In this document: positions 6,259 to 15,086 of the stretch, piece by piece | How positions within the stretch are numbered: the first letter of the stretch is position 1 | How the letters are laid out: each line of letters begins with the position of its first letter | NCBI RefSeq assembly: GCF_017569925.1 | Contig: NZ_CP050854.1 | Coordinates: 2,480,001-2,544,000 of the forward strand | DNA: 64,000 nucleotides | Source of the DNA: Brenneria izadpanahii | GTDB lineage: Bacteria > Pseudomonadota > Gammaproteobacteria > Enterobacterales > Enterobacteriaceae | Direction: 5' to 3' | The notes under the pieces: generated by a model | Databases searched by the model: none | What the model saw: only the letters and a program-made list of their open reading frames with translations | What the model was told of the DNA's origin: nothing | Translations under genes and position numbers: made by a program

Positions 6259-9200
6259 TTACCAGCGGTAATGAATACCCGCGACGCCGGTCCAGTCGCC
6301 GGTCACGCCGGAAGATCGCTCCCTGCCTATCTCGATGAACATGCGGAGCTGCGGTTGATTAAACGTCATGGATGTGCCGAAGGTGATTTCGTGGCCGCCG
6401 CGATGCGAAGGACCGGAATGAGGCGATATCCGTCCGCCGTTCTTGGCCGCCACCACATCAATATCTCCGCCGTAGGTTTGAGTCCGCAGCGCCCGAAGAT
6501 AGAATTCATGGTCCAGCACGTTCCCGCTGGCGCGGTAAGCGAGCGTCGCGCCCGCTTTGGCAATGGTTACCGCCGTGCGTTTCATCTCCATCGACACGCC
6601 GGTCGACGTCTGATGGCGATCGCCTTGCAGCACGCCGGTAGCGATGGAAGCCTGCGGTTGCAGGGACAGCGATTGGCTAAGCTGGAACGGATAGCCCGTT
6701 TCGATCGAAGTCATGAAAGCATTGGCGCGCAGCGTGCCCGCGCTGTAGCGTCTTTCGCTGTCGGTAGCATGGTAGTTATTGCGCAGGCGGCTGATACCCG
6801 CGCCGAGCCGCAGATAGCCGCCACGGTCGCCGACAACCCCGCCGTAGACGTTGACTCCCAGCGAGGCGAGATTTCCGCGGCCTTGTTCATACCGGCTGGT
6901 CGAACGCCCTTGCGTGATGCTCGCGCCCAGCCTTAATGCCGGTTTGTCCAGGTCGATGCGGCGCTCGCCGCCTAGCGTCGCAGTCTGGATATCCTGGCGG
7001 TAATGTCTTGCATACGCGGTATCCACTTTACGCTGGCTACCGCCGGCATTGATCCACACGTGCGGGGCGTCGGCATCGACAAACGCCCGCGAGCCGGATA
7101 GCCGGGCGGATTCGAATGACTGTATCCACAGTCCCAGCAGGCTATCGGCGGCGTCGGCGGCGGTCAACACCGTTGCGGATGGGCGGATCCCGCCGTCGAT
7201 TATCCGGTAGGCGTTATTGCTAGCGATGTTGCTTGCGTCGATGCTAGCGTCATCAATATTATCGAGGCGCAAAGCGCTGACGTCCGCCGCGCTGGCCGTC
7301 ACCGAACCGTTGCCATGAATATTAATGCCGGTCAGCCGTACTTGGCTTCCGTCCTCCGAGCGTTCAAGCGTCGGGGTATAGGTGAACGCCACCAAATCGT
7401 TCTCATAGTTCTGCGACCATCCTGCTTCCAGACCGGCAACGTTATTCAGACTGGCGGTTCCGCCGGCGGCCTGACTGGCGTCAATAACCGTAATGTCCGC
7501 CGCGGCATCAATTTGTTTGCCTGTCTGTAACGTGGTTTCATTAACCCATGAGGCGTCGTCGAGTACCGGATCGTAGACCACGCCAATATGTTGCGTGCCG
7601 GAAGCGTCAAAACGCGCGATCCCGCCGCCAAAGACGATCTTATCAGCCTGTCCGTTGCGAATATCGCTGAGCAACAGAATTTTTGCGCCGTCCTCAATGG
7701 TCACCGCCGCGTTGCCGGTTGAACTGTCTATTTGCAGCGTGCGCAACCTGTAGTCCGGTACGGAGCCAGGCGAGAACGCGCCCCAGCCGGATGCCATATC
7801 AATGATGCCGCCCGCGCCGAGCGTCAGGCCGCCGGAGCCGAAATCATTGACTTCCTCCCCGCCGCCGGTAGGTATCCAACTCGCGCCTTTGGCGAAATTC
7901 AGCGTCGTGGCGCCGGTGTGGTAATTCAACGCATCGGCAGTATCCGGATCCTGATAACCCAGTACGCGCCCGCGCAGATAAGCGTCGTCGCCGGACAAAG
8001 TAATGTCGGTGATGCCGTCAAACGTGTTTCCGTCGCCATTCGTCACGCTGCCGGTGACGATATCGCCGTCCAGACTAACCCGCGCTTGGCCCGCCTTATT
8101 TACGCGAACTTCGCCGGACAGCCCGTCAGCCGCGATATTGTGGATCAGGTAAGCCGTCCCTGCTCCCGTAGCGGCGACATCGGCATCCAGCCCGCCGGCA
8201 AAATTGATTAAGCCGCCGATGTTTCTCACGCCGTACACCAGACAGCCATCACAGGTCGAACTCGCACTTAACATTACGGTATCGCTTTCGGAGAGGAAAT
8301 TGATGATACCGTTATTGTGGATGGCATGAGCCTGAGCCGCCGTGCCGATCGTCGCTTTCACGCCCTGAGCGAAATTGATCGATGCGCCGCGGCCATAGAC
8401 GTTCTCGATGGCGGAAGGCAGTCCCCACGGGGTATATCCGGTGCTGTTGACCACCGAAACGGCAACATCGCCGTCGAAACGCATCTGTGCGGTGCGATAG
8501 GTATTGGCGATGCCGAAAGCCGAACGCGGTCCCCCGGCGACGATCGTGGCGTCGCCTCCCACAGAGAGCTGTCCCTGGTTACGAATGCCGAATACGGTGG
8601 AACCGTTGGATGTCGCCGTCATATCCAGCGAACCACTGATGAAGAGTTTGCTATTGGCGTTATTGTTGTAGATGCCGTGAACATTGTCGCTGGGCCATAT
8701 GCCGTAGGCCGTAATGCTCGCATCGCCGTTAAGACTGATGCTGCTTCTTCCGCCCCCGGAATTGTAGATCCCCGTCGTCGATTCTCCCCGCGCCTGTGCG
8801 GTGATCGCGGTGTCGCCGTTGATTGCGACATCGCCTTGATACACCCACAGTCCCTGCGAATAGCCCGGCGTAGAGGTTTTAATCGTCGTATCGCCGTTGA
8901 AAATGGCGGTGCTCTGGTAAATGCGAATGCCGATGGACGAACTCAGCGGCGTCGCGTCGTCAGACTGAGCGTAGACCGAGGTTGCGCCGTTCACGGTCAG
9001 GCTATCCTGCTCAACGTTAATGGCCATCGCGGTGCCCCATGCGCCGACTTCGGCCCGCTTGCTCGAAATGTTCAACAGGCCGTCGCCATTGTCCCCGACC
9101 TGAAAAACGGCCGGCGCACTTCCGCTCTGCATGTTGACCGCGTAGATATCTTCGATTTTGTCGGTCGCGGTGGCGATGGTATCGCCATCCTGGAATTTAT

Positions 9201-9447
9201 AGATCAGTTCGCCGCCGTCGCCGGCGCGGGTATCATATTGCGAATCGGCTTCCCGTACCCCAGTGATAACCTGATCGAACGTGGCTGGGAATGCGGCGTC
9301 AGGCCATCCTGCGCCCAGCAGCGCCGCAAGCACCGACATGGAGAGCGCCGAGCGGCGTTTTCCCGTCTGCGTGGATTGTTTGTTTGCGTTGATTTCACTT
9401 AAACAGGACGTATGCGGGCGCGCATCATCCGTGATGAATAAGCTCAT
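6259..9447 (-). CDS. autotransporter (type V secretion) with nifL-derived start region
   Basis: 1,062 residues. A cytoplasmic extension of about 28 residues precedes a signal peptide (GKRRSALSMSVLAALLGAGW, cleavage near FPA). A long glycine/aspartate-rich passenger of the pertactin beta-helix type follows (repeated NGDTxI and LxINGD motifs). The C-terminal ~270 residues form an autotransporter beta-barrel ending IHYRW, with a final aromatic residue. The start codon, its GGAGGG ribosome site and the whole leader are homologous to those of nifL. The first residues MSLFITDDARPHTSCL resemble NifL MSSSLILDDVQLITSSF. The gene therefore seems to have captured the nifL promoter and first codons and should be expressed under nitrogen-fixing conditions. 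Passenger function is unknown; no protease triad was recognised. Confidence 0.9.
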   Translation of the reverse strand: MSLFITDDARPHTSCLSEINANKQSTQTGKRRSALSMSVLAALLGAGWPDAAFPATFDQVITGVREADSQYDTRAGDGGELIYKFQDGDTIATATDKIEDIYAVNMQSGSAPAVFQVGDNGDGLLNISSKRAEVGAWGTAMAINVEQDSLTVNGATSVYAQSDDATPLSSSIGIRIYQSTAIFNGDTTIKTSTPGYSQGLWVYQGDVAINGDTAITAQARGESTTGIYNSGGGRSSISLNGDASITAYGIWPSDNVHGIYNNNANSKLFISGSLDMTATSNGSTVFGIRNQGQLSVGGDATIVAGGPRSAFGIANTYRTAQMRFDGDVAVSVVNSTGYTPWGLPSAIENVYGRGASINFAQGVKATIGTAAQAHAIHNNGIINFLSESDTVMLSASSTCDGCLVYGVRNIGGLINFAGGLDADVAATGAGTAYLIHNIAADGLSGEVRVNKAGQARVSLDGDIVTGSVTNGDGNTFDGITDITLSGDDAYLRGRVLGYQDPDTADALNYHTGATTLNFAKGASWIPTGGGEEVNDFGSGGLTLGAGGIIDMASGWGAFSPGSVPDYRLRTLQIDSSTGNAAVTIEDGAKILLLSDIRNGQADKIVFGGGIARFDASGTQHIGVVYDPVLDDASWVNETTLQTGKQIDAAADITVIDASQAAGGTASLNNVAGLEAGWSQNYENDLVAFTYTPTLERSEDGSQVRLTGINIHGNGSVTASAADVSALRLDNIDDASIDASNIASNNAYRIIDGGIRPSATVLTAADAADSLLGLWIQSFESARLSGSRAFVDADAPHVWINAGGSQRKVDTAYARHYRQDIQTATLGGERRIDLDKPALRLGASITQGRSTSRYEQGRGNLASLGVNVYGGVVGDRGGYLRLGAGISRLRNNYHATDSERRYSAGTLRANAFMTSIETGYPFQLSQSLSLQPQASIATGVLQGDRHQTSTGVSMEMKRTAVTIAKAGATLAYRASGNVLDHEFYLRALRTQTYGGDIDVVAAKNGGRISPHSGPSHRGGHEITFGTSMTFNQPQLRMFIEIGRERSSGVTGDWTGVAGIHYRW

Positions 9448-9475
9448 CGAATCCCTCCGGTTGCATTACCTATTC

Positions 9476-9491
9476 TGTCGGCTTCATGACA
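9476..9491. promoter_or_regulatory. NifA-type site between autotransporter and rnfA
   Basis: TGTCGGCTTCATGACA, identical to the site at 4476-4491. It lies in the autotransporter leader and about 205 bp upstream of the rnfA sigma-54 promoter, so it is the only candidate activator site I see for rnfA. Confidence 0.62.
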
Positions 9492-9545
9492 AATTGTCAG
9501 TTTGCAGGACGGTCATTAAGCGACATCCGATATCCATATAAAAAG

Positions 9546-9561
9546 TGCAAGATACATTCCT
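9546..9561 (-). promoter_or_regulatory. sigma-54 promoter of the autotransporter gene
   Basis: Minus-strand reading AGGAATGTATCTTGCA, GG-N10-GC spacing, homologous to the nifL promoter (AGGAACGATTCTTGCA) at the same distance from the start codon. Conservation of GG, TTGCA and spacing despite changes between them suggests it still works. Confidence 0.78.
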
Positions 9562-9695
9562 CATAAATGAAGAATCCGATAAACCTTGATCTCAATATGG
9601 GTTTTGGCCGCTATTGCTTCATAAATATTCACAATATCGGCATTTTAGCTGCGGATATTTACATTATCTTTGCATATTCATCAACTAATAAAAAC

Positions 9696-9711
9696 TGGCA
9701 TGGCTTTCGCA
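9696..9711 (+). promoter_or_regulatory. sigma-54 promoter of rnfABCDGEH-nifF
   Basis: TGGCATGGCTTTCGCA on the plus strand, with correct GG-N10-GC spacing, 36 bases before the rnfA start codon. It places the whole electron-transport operon under nif control. Confidence 0.82.
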
Positions 9712-9746
9712 ATACCCCTTGGGTTGTCATGACCTCAGGGGGATGA

Positions 9747-10325
9747 ATGAAAGAGATATTCTTAATCATGCTGACCAACATTCTGGTCAACAATGTTGTA
9801 CTGGCGCGCTTTCTCGGGCTGTGCTCCTTTATGGGAGTGACCAATCAGGTCCGGGCCGCCGTCGGTATCTCCATCGCCACCACCGCGGTCATTACCCTGG
9901 CCGCCGCGCTGGGCTGGATGGTTGAATCCTGGATCCTGATACCGCTTGATTTGGGCTATCTGCGCCTGCTATCTGTGATTCTGGTGATTGCGTCGCTGGT
10001 TCAGCTTATTGAAATGGTGATTGCGAAATACAGTCCGACGCTTTACCGCACGCTGGGCATCTTCCTTCCCTTGATTACCACCAACTGCGCCGTGCTCGGC
10101 GTGGCGCTGTTGATACTTCAGGAAAAACTCAGTTTCACCCACAGCGTGCTGTTTGGCTTCAGCGCGTCGCTGGGATATTCGCTGGTGATGGTCATCTTTG
10201 CGGGATTGCGCGAACGGCAGGCCAGCGCCTTGCCACCGCTGCTGTTTAAAGGAATGCCGCTCAACTTTATTACCGCCAGCATCCTGGCGCTGGCCTTTAC
10301 CGGCTTTGCCGGTTTGTCATCATAA
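9747..10325 (+). CDS. rnfA: RnfA, membrane subunit of the Rnf electron-transport complex
   Basis: 192-residue integral membrane protein with six predicted helices and the conserved motifs NNVVLARFLGLCSFMG near the N-terminus and ITTNCAVLGVALL in the middle. Rnf couples ion motive force to reverse electron flow from NADH to ferredoxin or flavodoxin; RnfA and RnfE form the intramembrane Fe-S core. AGGGGG (9737-9742) precedes the ATG. It is first gene of a tightly packed nif-controlled operon. Rnf paralogues dedicated to nitrogenase are known in Rhodobacter and Azotobacter; here linkage to nifF gives the same role. Confidence 0.96.
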   Translation: MKEIFLIMLTNILVNNVVLARFLGLCSFMGVTNQVRAAVGISIATTAVITLAAALGWMVESWILIPLDLGYLRLLSVILVIASLVQLIEMVIAKYSPTLYRTLGIFLPLITTNCAVLGVALLILQEKLSFTHSVLFGFSASLGYSLVMVIFAGLRERQASALPPLLFKGMPLNFITASILALAFTGFAGLSS

Positions 10326-10336
10326 GGGGGACGGAG

Positions 10337-10879
10337 ATGCTGTTGCTTTCATTACTCGCCATTCCGCTTATCTCTGCAATGATCGGCGCACTACTGGGCT
10401 ATGCCTCGATCTACCTGAAAATAGAAAGCGATCCGCTGGTCGACAGCATTGCGGCGTTGTTGCCAAGCGGCCAGTGCGGCCAATGCGGCTATCCCGGCTG
10501 CCGTCAGGCCGCTACCGCAATGGCCAGCGGCGACGCTCCCGTCACCATCTGCTCGCCCGGCGGCAATATGGTCGCCCAGCGTATTGCCGCATTAATGGGG
10601 ATAAACCTGGATGAAAACAGCGTTCAGGGGCCGATGGTGGCGGCGATCGTCCCGCAAACCTGCGATGGCTGCGGCCGATGTTTAAAACAGTGCGCTTTTG
10701 ACGCTATCGTCGGGGCGACCCGCCAGTTGCATGGCGTACTCAGTGAAGACTGCACCGGATGCGGCTCATGCGTCGCCGCCTGCCCGAACGACAGCATTCA
10801 ACTTTACGCCGATCCCCATCTTACCCCCGTGGTCGTCAAGCCCGGTTTACCGTTACGGCAGGAGCCTAATTATGCTTAA
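10337..10879 (+). CDS. rnfB: RnfB, iron-sulfur subunit of Rnf
   Basis: 180 residues. One N-terminal membrane helix is followed by a four-Cys cluster domain (CGQCGYPGC about residue 50). Two 4Fe-4S ferredoxin motifs come next: CDGCGRCLKQCAFDA and CTGCGSCVAACPNDS. It is the likely exit point for electrons to the soluble acceptor, here probably NifF. It starts 11 bases after rnfA and overlaps the start of rnfC by 8 bases. Confidence 0.96.
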   Translation: MLLLSLLAIPLISAMIGALLGYASIYLKIESDPLVDSIAALLPSGQCGQCGYPGCRQAATAMASGDAPVTICSPGGNMVAQRIAALMGINLDENSVQGPMVAAIVPQTCDGCGRCLKQCAFDAIVGATRQLHGVLSEDCTGCGSCVAACPNDSIQLYADPHLTPVVVKPGLPLRQEPNYA

Positions 10880-12320
10880 AGCCCTCACAAGGCCTCATGG
10901 TGGTATCCGTCCTTATAGCCACAAGTCATTAACGCGCGATCTGGCGATCCGCACGCTGGCGACGCCGGACAAACTGACGCTGCCGTTACGCCAGCATACC
11001 GGCGCGCCCGCCATCCCAGAGGTTAATATTGGTGACGTTGTCACTACAGGGCAGCGGCTGGCGAAGCCGGACGGGCGGATGTCCGCCCCGCTGCACAGTC
11101 CGGCCAACGGCGTCGTCAGCCAAATAGTCGCCGGCGAATCCGGCTATATTCAGTTGCAGGTTTTGTCATCCGCATCGAAAGCGTTACCGCTGGAAGCCTG
11201 CGCGGATTCCCCCGAAGAACAGATGTTGTCGTTAATCGAACAGGCCGGCATTGTGGGGATGGGCGGCGCAATGTTCCCGGCGGCGGATAAAATCCGGCTG
11301 GCGATGCGCCATGAAATCAAGTACCTGATCATCAACGGCGGCGAATGCGAACCTTACATCACCGCCGATGAGCGAATGATGCAGGAGCAGGCCGAGTTTC
11401 TGCTCGGCGGGATTCGCTATTTGCAACAGTTGACGAAAGCCCGCCACGTTTACATCGGCATTGAGGACAATAAACGCGAGGCGATCCAACGTCTCGATCG
11501 CCTGTGCCAGGGTGAAGCGGATATCGACGTCGTCGCCCTGCCTTCGCTCTATCCGATGGGGTCGGCCAAACAGCTGATTGAAGCGGTGACCGGCAGGCAG
11601 ATTCCGCATAACAGACGTTCCCCGGAGATGGGCGTGCTGGTGCAGAACGTCGGCACCTGCATCGCCATTTTTCACGCTATCCGTTTTCGCCAGCCGTTGA
11701 CTCACCGGGTGATTACCGTGAGCGGCCGGGCGATTGAGCAACCCGGCAATCTGCTGGTTCCCATCGGCACGCCGATCAATGCCATTATCTCCGCCTGCGG
11801 CGGCATGAAGAGCACCCCGGCCCGCATGGTCCTCGGCGGTCCGATGATGGGGCGCGCCACCACCGACCTCAATGCGCCGATCACCAAAGGCACCAGCGGG
11901 CTGCTGCTGCTGACCGAGGATGAAATTCCCCAGCCTCACGCCAGCGCCTGTTTGCGCTGCGGCCGCTGCGTGGATGCCTGCCCGATGGGACTGCCGCCGC
12001 TGGCCATGTTGGCCGAGTTAAAAATGGACGCCTTGAATAACGCGCGGGATCTGGGGTTGAACAGCTGTCTGCTCTGCGGCTCCTGCGCGTGGGTCTGCCC
12101 GGCCGTATTGCCGTTAACGCAGTTCTTTGACTGGGGACAACAACAGCTAAGGCTGGAACAACGCCAGCAGCAAAAAATGCTGCGCGCCAGCGCCAATAGC
12201 CTGCGGCGGCAGGAGCGCCTCGCCCGCGAAGCGGCGGAAAAAGCCGCGGCGAAAGCCGCCAAACCATCGCGCCGTCGCCGAACGACGCCAGATGCACCGA
12301 TGGAGGAGTCAACATGCTGA
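10872..12320 (+). CDS. rnfC: RnfC, NADH-binding Fe-S/FMN subunit of Rnf
   Basis: 482 residues from the ATG at 10872 (MLKALTRPHGGIRPYSHK). This start overlaps the rnfB end by 8 bases and gives a full-length family N-terminus; a longer open frame upstream is only overlap with rnfB. An N-terminal barrel-sandwich domain is followed by the FMN/NADH-binding Rossmann region (GMGGAMFPAADKIRLA, INGGECEPYITAD). Two 4Fe-4S motifs follow: CLRCGRCVDACPMG and CLLCGSCAWVCPAV. The short lysine/alanine-rich tail lacks the long repeats seen in housekeeping enterobacterial RnfC. This suits a nif-dedicated copy. Confidence 0.95.
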   Translation: MLKALTRPHGGIRPYSHKSLTRDLAIRTLATPDKLTLPLRQHTGAPAIPEVNIGDVVTTGQRLAKPDGRMSAPLHSPANGVVSQIVAGESGYIQLQVLSSASKALPLEACADSPEEQMLSLIEQAGIVGMGGAMFPAADKIRLAMRHEIKYLIINGGECEPYITADERMMQEQAEFLLGGIRYLQQLTKARHVYIGIEDNKREAIQRLDRLCQGEADIDVVALPSLYPMGSAKQLIEAVTGRQIPHNRRSPEMGVLVQNVGTCIAIFHAIRFRQPLTHRVITVSGRAIEQPGNLLVPIGTPINAIISACGGMKSTPARMVLGGPMMGRATTDLNAPITKGTSGLLLLTEDEIPQPHASACLRCGRCVDACPMGLPPLAMLAELKMDALNNARDLGLNSCLLCGSCAWVCPAVLPLTQFFDWGQQQLRLEQRQQQKMLRASANSLRRQERLAREAAEKAAAKAAKPSRRRRTTPDAPMEESTC

Positions 12321-13285
12321 CATCACCGCACGTACATCAAGGGCTCAGCACGCAAAACCTGATGTATAAGGTTAATTTGGCGCTGATGCCGGCCGTGCTG
12401 CTGGGCATCATTCAGTTCGGCGCGCCGGCATTGATGCTGATGTTCGCCAGCATTGTCACCGCCCTGCTGTGCGAAGCCATCTGTCTGCGGATCAATCCGG
12501 TGGCGCTCGGCCATGTTTTCGACGGCAGCGCGCTGCTGACCGCGCTGCTGTTTACCCTCAGCCTGCCGCCGCACGCCCCGCTATGGCTGGGGGCGCTGGG
12601 TTCCGCCATCGCCATCCTGCTGGGTAAGCATATCTATGGCGGGCTGGGACAAAATCTGTTTAATCCCGCGATGCTGGCGCGCGTGGTGGTGCTGATCTCC
12701 TTTCCGGTGCAGATGACTAACTGGGTCGTCCCCACCGAATTCTGGCACGGCGCGGTGTATTCCCTGAGCACCGACGGCACCACCAGCGCCACCCTGCTCG
12801 GCGCTTTCCGCGAACATGCCCAGGCCGATTTCTCATTGGAGAATGCCCTGTTCGGCACCCACAACGGCAGCTTTGGCGAAACCTCCACTCTGCTGTTGGC
12901 GTTGGGCGGACTGTGGTTATTGCAACAACGGGTGTTTAGCTGGCATGCGCCGGTCGCCATGCTGGCCGGCTGTCTGCTTCCCGGCTCGCTGCAATGGCTT
13001 ATCGCGCCGGAATCCATACTGCCGCCGCTGGCGCAGCTCACCACCGGGGGATTAATGCTGGGCGCGGTGTTCATTATTACCGACCCGGTTACCGGCCCCG
13101 GCAGTCCGCGCGGCCGCCTCTATTACGGCGCGCTGGCCGGACTGCTGGTCTGGGCCATCCGCAGCTTCGGCAACTACCCGGAAGGCGTCGCGTTTGCTGT
13201 TCTGCTGGTCAACGCCGTTACCCCGCTGATCGATAGCTGGACCCGGCCGCGCGCCTACGGTTATCAAACGCAGAAGGAGAAATAA
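12314..13285 (+). CDS. rnfD: RnfD, flavinylated membrane subunit of Rnf
   Basis: 323-residue membrane protein with about nine helices. It carries a covalent FMN on a Thr; the segment DGTTSATLL near residue 155-165 fits the S/T-x-A-T flavinylation site. The start overlaps rnfC by 7 bases. It forms the membrane electron path together with RnfG. Confidence 0.94.
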   Translation: MLTSPHVHQGLSTQNLMYKVNLALMPAVLLGIIQFGAPALMLMFASIVTALLCEAICLRINPVALGHVFDGSALLTALLFTLSLPPHAPLWLGALGSAIAILLGKHIYGGLGQNLFNPAMLARVVVLISFPVQMTNWVVPTEFWHGAVYSLSTDGTTSATLLGAFREHAQADFSLENALFGTHNGSFGETSTLLLALGGLWLLQQRVFSWHAPVAMLAGCLLPGSLQWLIAPESILPPLAQLTTGGLMLGAVFIITDPVTGPGSPRGRLYYGALAGLLVWAIRSFGNYPEGVAFAVLLVNAVTPLIDSWTRPRAYGYQTQKEK

Positions 13286-13286
13286 T

Positions 13287-13937
13287 ATGGCCTCTGCCTT
13301 TTCCGGCGGGCTGCGCTGGCCGCCGCTCAGTCACCCGATAAACCTGAGTCTGCTGCTCGGCACCTTTACTCTGCTAATCAGCCTGATGATCGGCGGCGTT
13401 TGGTGGGCCACCTATACCGAGATTGAACTGCGGCATCAGGAAGATACCCAGCGTCAGCTCTCGGCGGTTTTCCCGCCGTCGCTGCACGATAATCCGCTCA
13501 GCGACAGCGAAGTCACCCTGTCGTTAGAGGGGGAAAACGTGCGGGTTTATCGCGCCACGATGCAAGGGCAACCCAGCGGCGTGGTGATGTTTGGCGCAGA
13601 ACGAGGCTACAGCGGCATTATCAGCCTGCTGATCGGCATTAACGCCGACGGCGAACTCACCGGCGTTCGGACCATCTCCCACACCGAAACGCCCGGACTG
13701 GGCGACAAGATCGAACTTAGCCACGGCGACTGGATCCTGGGGTTTAACGGTAAATCGCTGCAAAACACCACGGAAAAACAGTGGGCGGTCAAAAAAGACG
13801 GCGGTGACTTTGATGCCTTTACCGGCGCCACCATTACGCCGCGCGCCGTCGTAAAAAGCGTGCATCAAACGCTGCTGCTGTTCCAGCGTCACCGGGATGA
13901 ATTGCTGGGTTTAACTGAGGGAAAAAACGATGAGTGA
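13287..13937 (+). CDS. rnfG: RnfG, periplasmic FMN-carrying subunit of Rnf
   Basis: 216 residues with one N-terminal membrane helix (LLLGTFTLLISLMIGGVWW) and an FMN-binding domain. The flavinylation motif DAFTGATITPRAVV near residue 170-185 contains the Thr that receives FMN by phosphoester bond (S/TGATxxT). It begins one base after the rnfD stop and overlaps rnfE by 8 bases. Confidence 0.95.
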   Translation: MASAFSGGLRWPPLSHPINLSLLLGTFTLLISLMIGGVWWATYTEIELRHQEDTQRQLSAVFPPSLHDNPLSDSEVTLSLEGENVRVYRATMQGQPSGVVMFGAERGYSGIISLLIGINADGELTGVRTISHTETPGLGDKIELSHGDWILGFNGKSLQNTTEKQWAVKKDGGDFDAFTGATITPRAVVKSVHQTLLLFQRHRDELLGLTEGKNDE

Positions 13938-14670
13938 GATTACCGCGACTGCGCCGATAGAACGCCCCGCTTACCGGGATATTCTGGTAAGCGGAGTTTG
14001 GACCAACAATATCACCTATGTGCAGATCCTCGGCCTGTGCCCGCTGATGGCGGTCACCACCACGGCGACCAATGGTTTCGGGATGGGGATGATGACCATG
14101 GCGGTGCTGGCAAGCGCCAATCTGCTGGTGTCGATATTGCGCCACATCACTCCGCATCAGATCCGTATCCCGGTTTATATCCTGATCATCTCCAGCCTGG
14201 TCACGCTGCTGGACCTGTCGATGAACGCCTGGATGCACGATCTGCATAAGATCCTCGGGCTATTTATCCCGCTGATTGTGGCGAACTGCGCCTTGCTCGG
14301 CCGGGCGGAATCCTTTGCCGCGCATAACCCGCCTTTTGCCGCCACGCTGGACGGCATGGCGACAGGATTAGGTTTTACCCTCGGCGTAACCTCAATGGGG
14401 GCCATCCGCGAAATCATCGGCAGCGGCACGCTATTCAGCGGCGCGGAACAACTGCTGGGGCCGGCATTCCGCTTTCTGGAAATGCACGTGCTGCCGAACT
14501 ATGACGGCTTTTTGCTGATGCTGTTGCCGCCGGGCGGTTTTGTGGTCATGGGATTTGTGCTGGCCGGGATCCGCGGGGTGAAAGTATTGCGCTACGGCCG
14601 CGATGTCTTGAAGAAAGAAACGTCCGGCGGCGCAGGCTGCGGCGCTGGATGCGGAGGCTGCCAAGGATGA
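13930..14670 (+). CDS. rnfE: RnfE, membrane subunit of Rnf
   Basis: 246 residues, six helices, paralogous to RnfA (WTNNITYVQILGLCPLMAVT and IPLIVANCALLGRAESFA motifs). The C-terminus is Cys/Gly-rich (GGAGCGAGCGGCQG), unusual beyond the last helix and possibly metal-binding. The stop overlaps the rnfH start (ATGA). Confidence 0.94.
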   Translation: MSEITATAPIERPAYRDILVSGVWTNNITYVQILGLCPLMAVTTTATNGFGMGMMTMAVLASANLLVSILRHITPHQIRIPVYILIISSLVTLLDLSMNAWMHDLHKILGLFIPLIVANCALLGRAESFAAHNPPFAATLDGMATGLGFTLGVTSMGAIREIIGSGTLFSGAEQLLGPAFRFLEMHVLPNYDGFLLMLLPPGGFVVMGFVLAGIRGVKVLRYGRDVLKKETSGGAGCGAGCGGCQG

Positions 14671-14927
14671 AATTCACTATAGCCCACGCCAACGGTTATG
14701 AAAGCCGTTGCGTTGAGATGGAGATGCCCGCGCCCGTCACGCTGAGAGAGGCTTTTCTGGCCTCGCCGCTGCCTGCGTTGTATCCCTGGTTGGATCCGGA
14801 CAAACATCGGATGGGGATTTATGGCCGCCTTTGCTCCGCCGACAGCGAAGTGCATGAAGGCGATCGGGTAGAAATTTATCTACCGATTGAACGTACCGCT
14901 CAAGAGTCGGACGACGACGATGAGTAA
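14667..14927 (+). CDS. rnfH: RnfH, small ubiquitin-fold protein of the rnf operon
   Basis: 86 residues (MKFTIAHANGYESRCVEMEM), UPF0125/RnfH family with a beta-grasp fold. It has a conserved GIYGRLCSADSEVHEGDRVE segment and an acidic tail. Biochemical role is unknown, but it travels with rnf operons. I used the ATG that overlaps the rnfE stop; an in-frame start 18 bases earlier lies inside rnfE. Confidence 0.88.
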   Translation: MKFTIAHANGYESRCVEMEMPAPVTLREAFLASPLPALYPWLDPDKHRMGIYGRLCSADSEVHEGDRVEIYLPIERTAQESDDDDE

Positions 14928-15072
14928 TGTCATCCCTAATGCCGCTTGCTTAAGCCTGGATTTAGAGGGGAAACACGATGATGAGGTTCCCGTAGGGACG
15001 CTCCACGCTGTGGCCGCCCCCGCTATCTCGCTTCTTAAACGATCGGCATTACCTTTTCAGGCATCCTTTTAA
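14920..15072 (+). CDS. possible 50-codon reading frame between rnfH and nifF
   Basis: An ATG overlapping the last codons of rnfH opens a 50-residue frame (MSNVIPNAACLSLDLEGKHD...). No family is recognised, no membrane segment, and composition is ordinary. It could be a translationally coupled small protein or chance. The stretch between rnfH and nifF shows no sigma-54 promoter, so nifF probably relies on the rnf promoter. Confidence 0.2.
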   Translation: MSNVIPNAACLSLDLEGKHDDEVPVGTLHAVAAPAISLLKRSALPFQASF

Positions 15073-15086
15073 GGAGAATGTAAACC

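Larger units (their letters stand above)
9445..9612. repeat. nifL-like control region, copy 2, in front of the autotransporter
   Basis: Second copy of the 4444-4612 segment, same orientation, exact 5,000-base offset over most of its length. It keeps the sigma-54 promoter, the TGT-N10-ACA site and the ribosome-binding site. Confidence 0.88.

Noticed and set aside
14928..15086. separate nif promoter in front of nifF
   Set aside because: No -24/-12 element or NifA site could be found in this gap; nifF is better explained as the last gene of the rnf operon.
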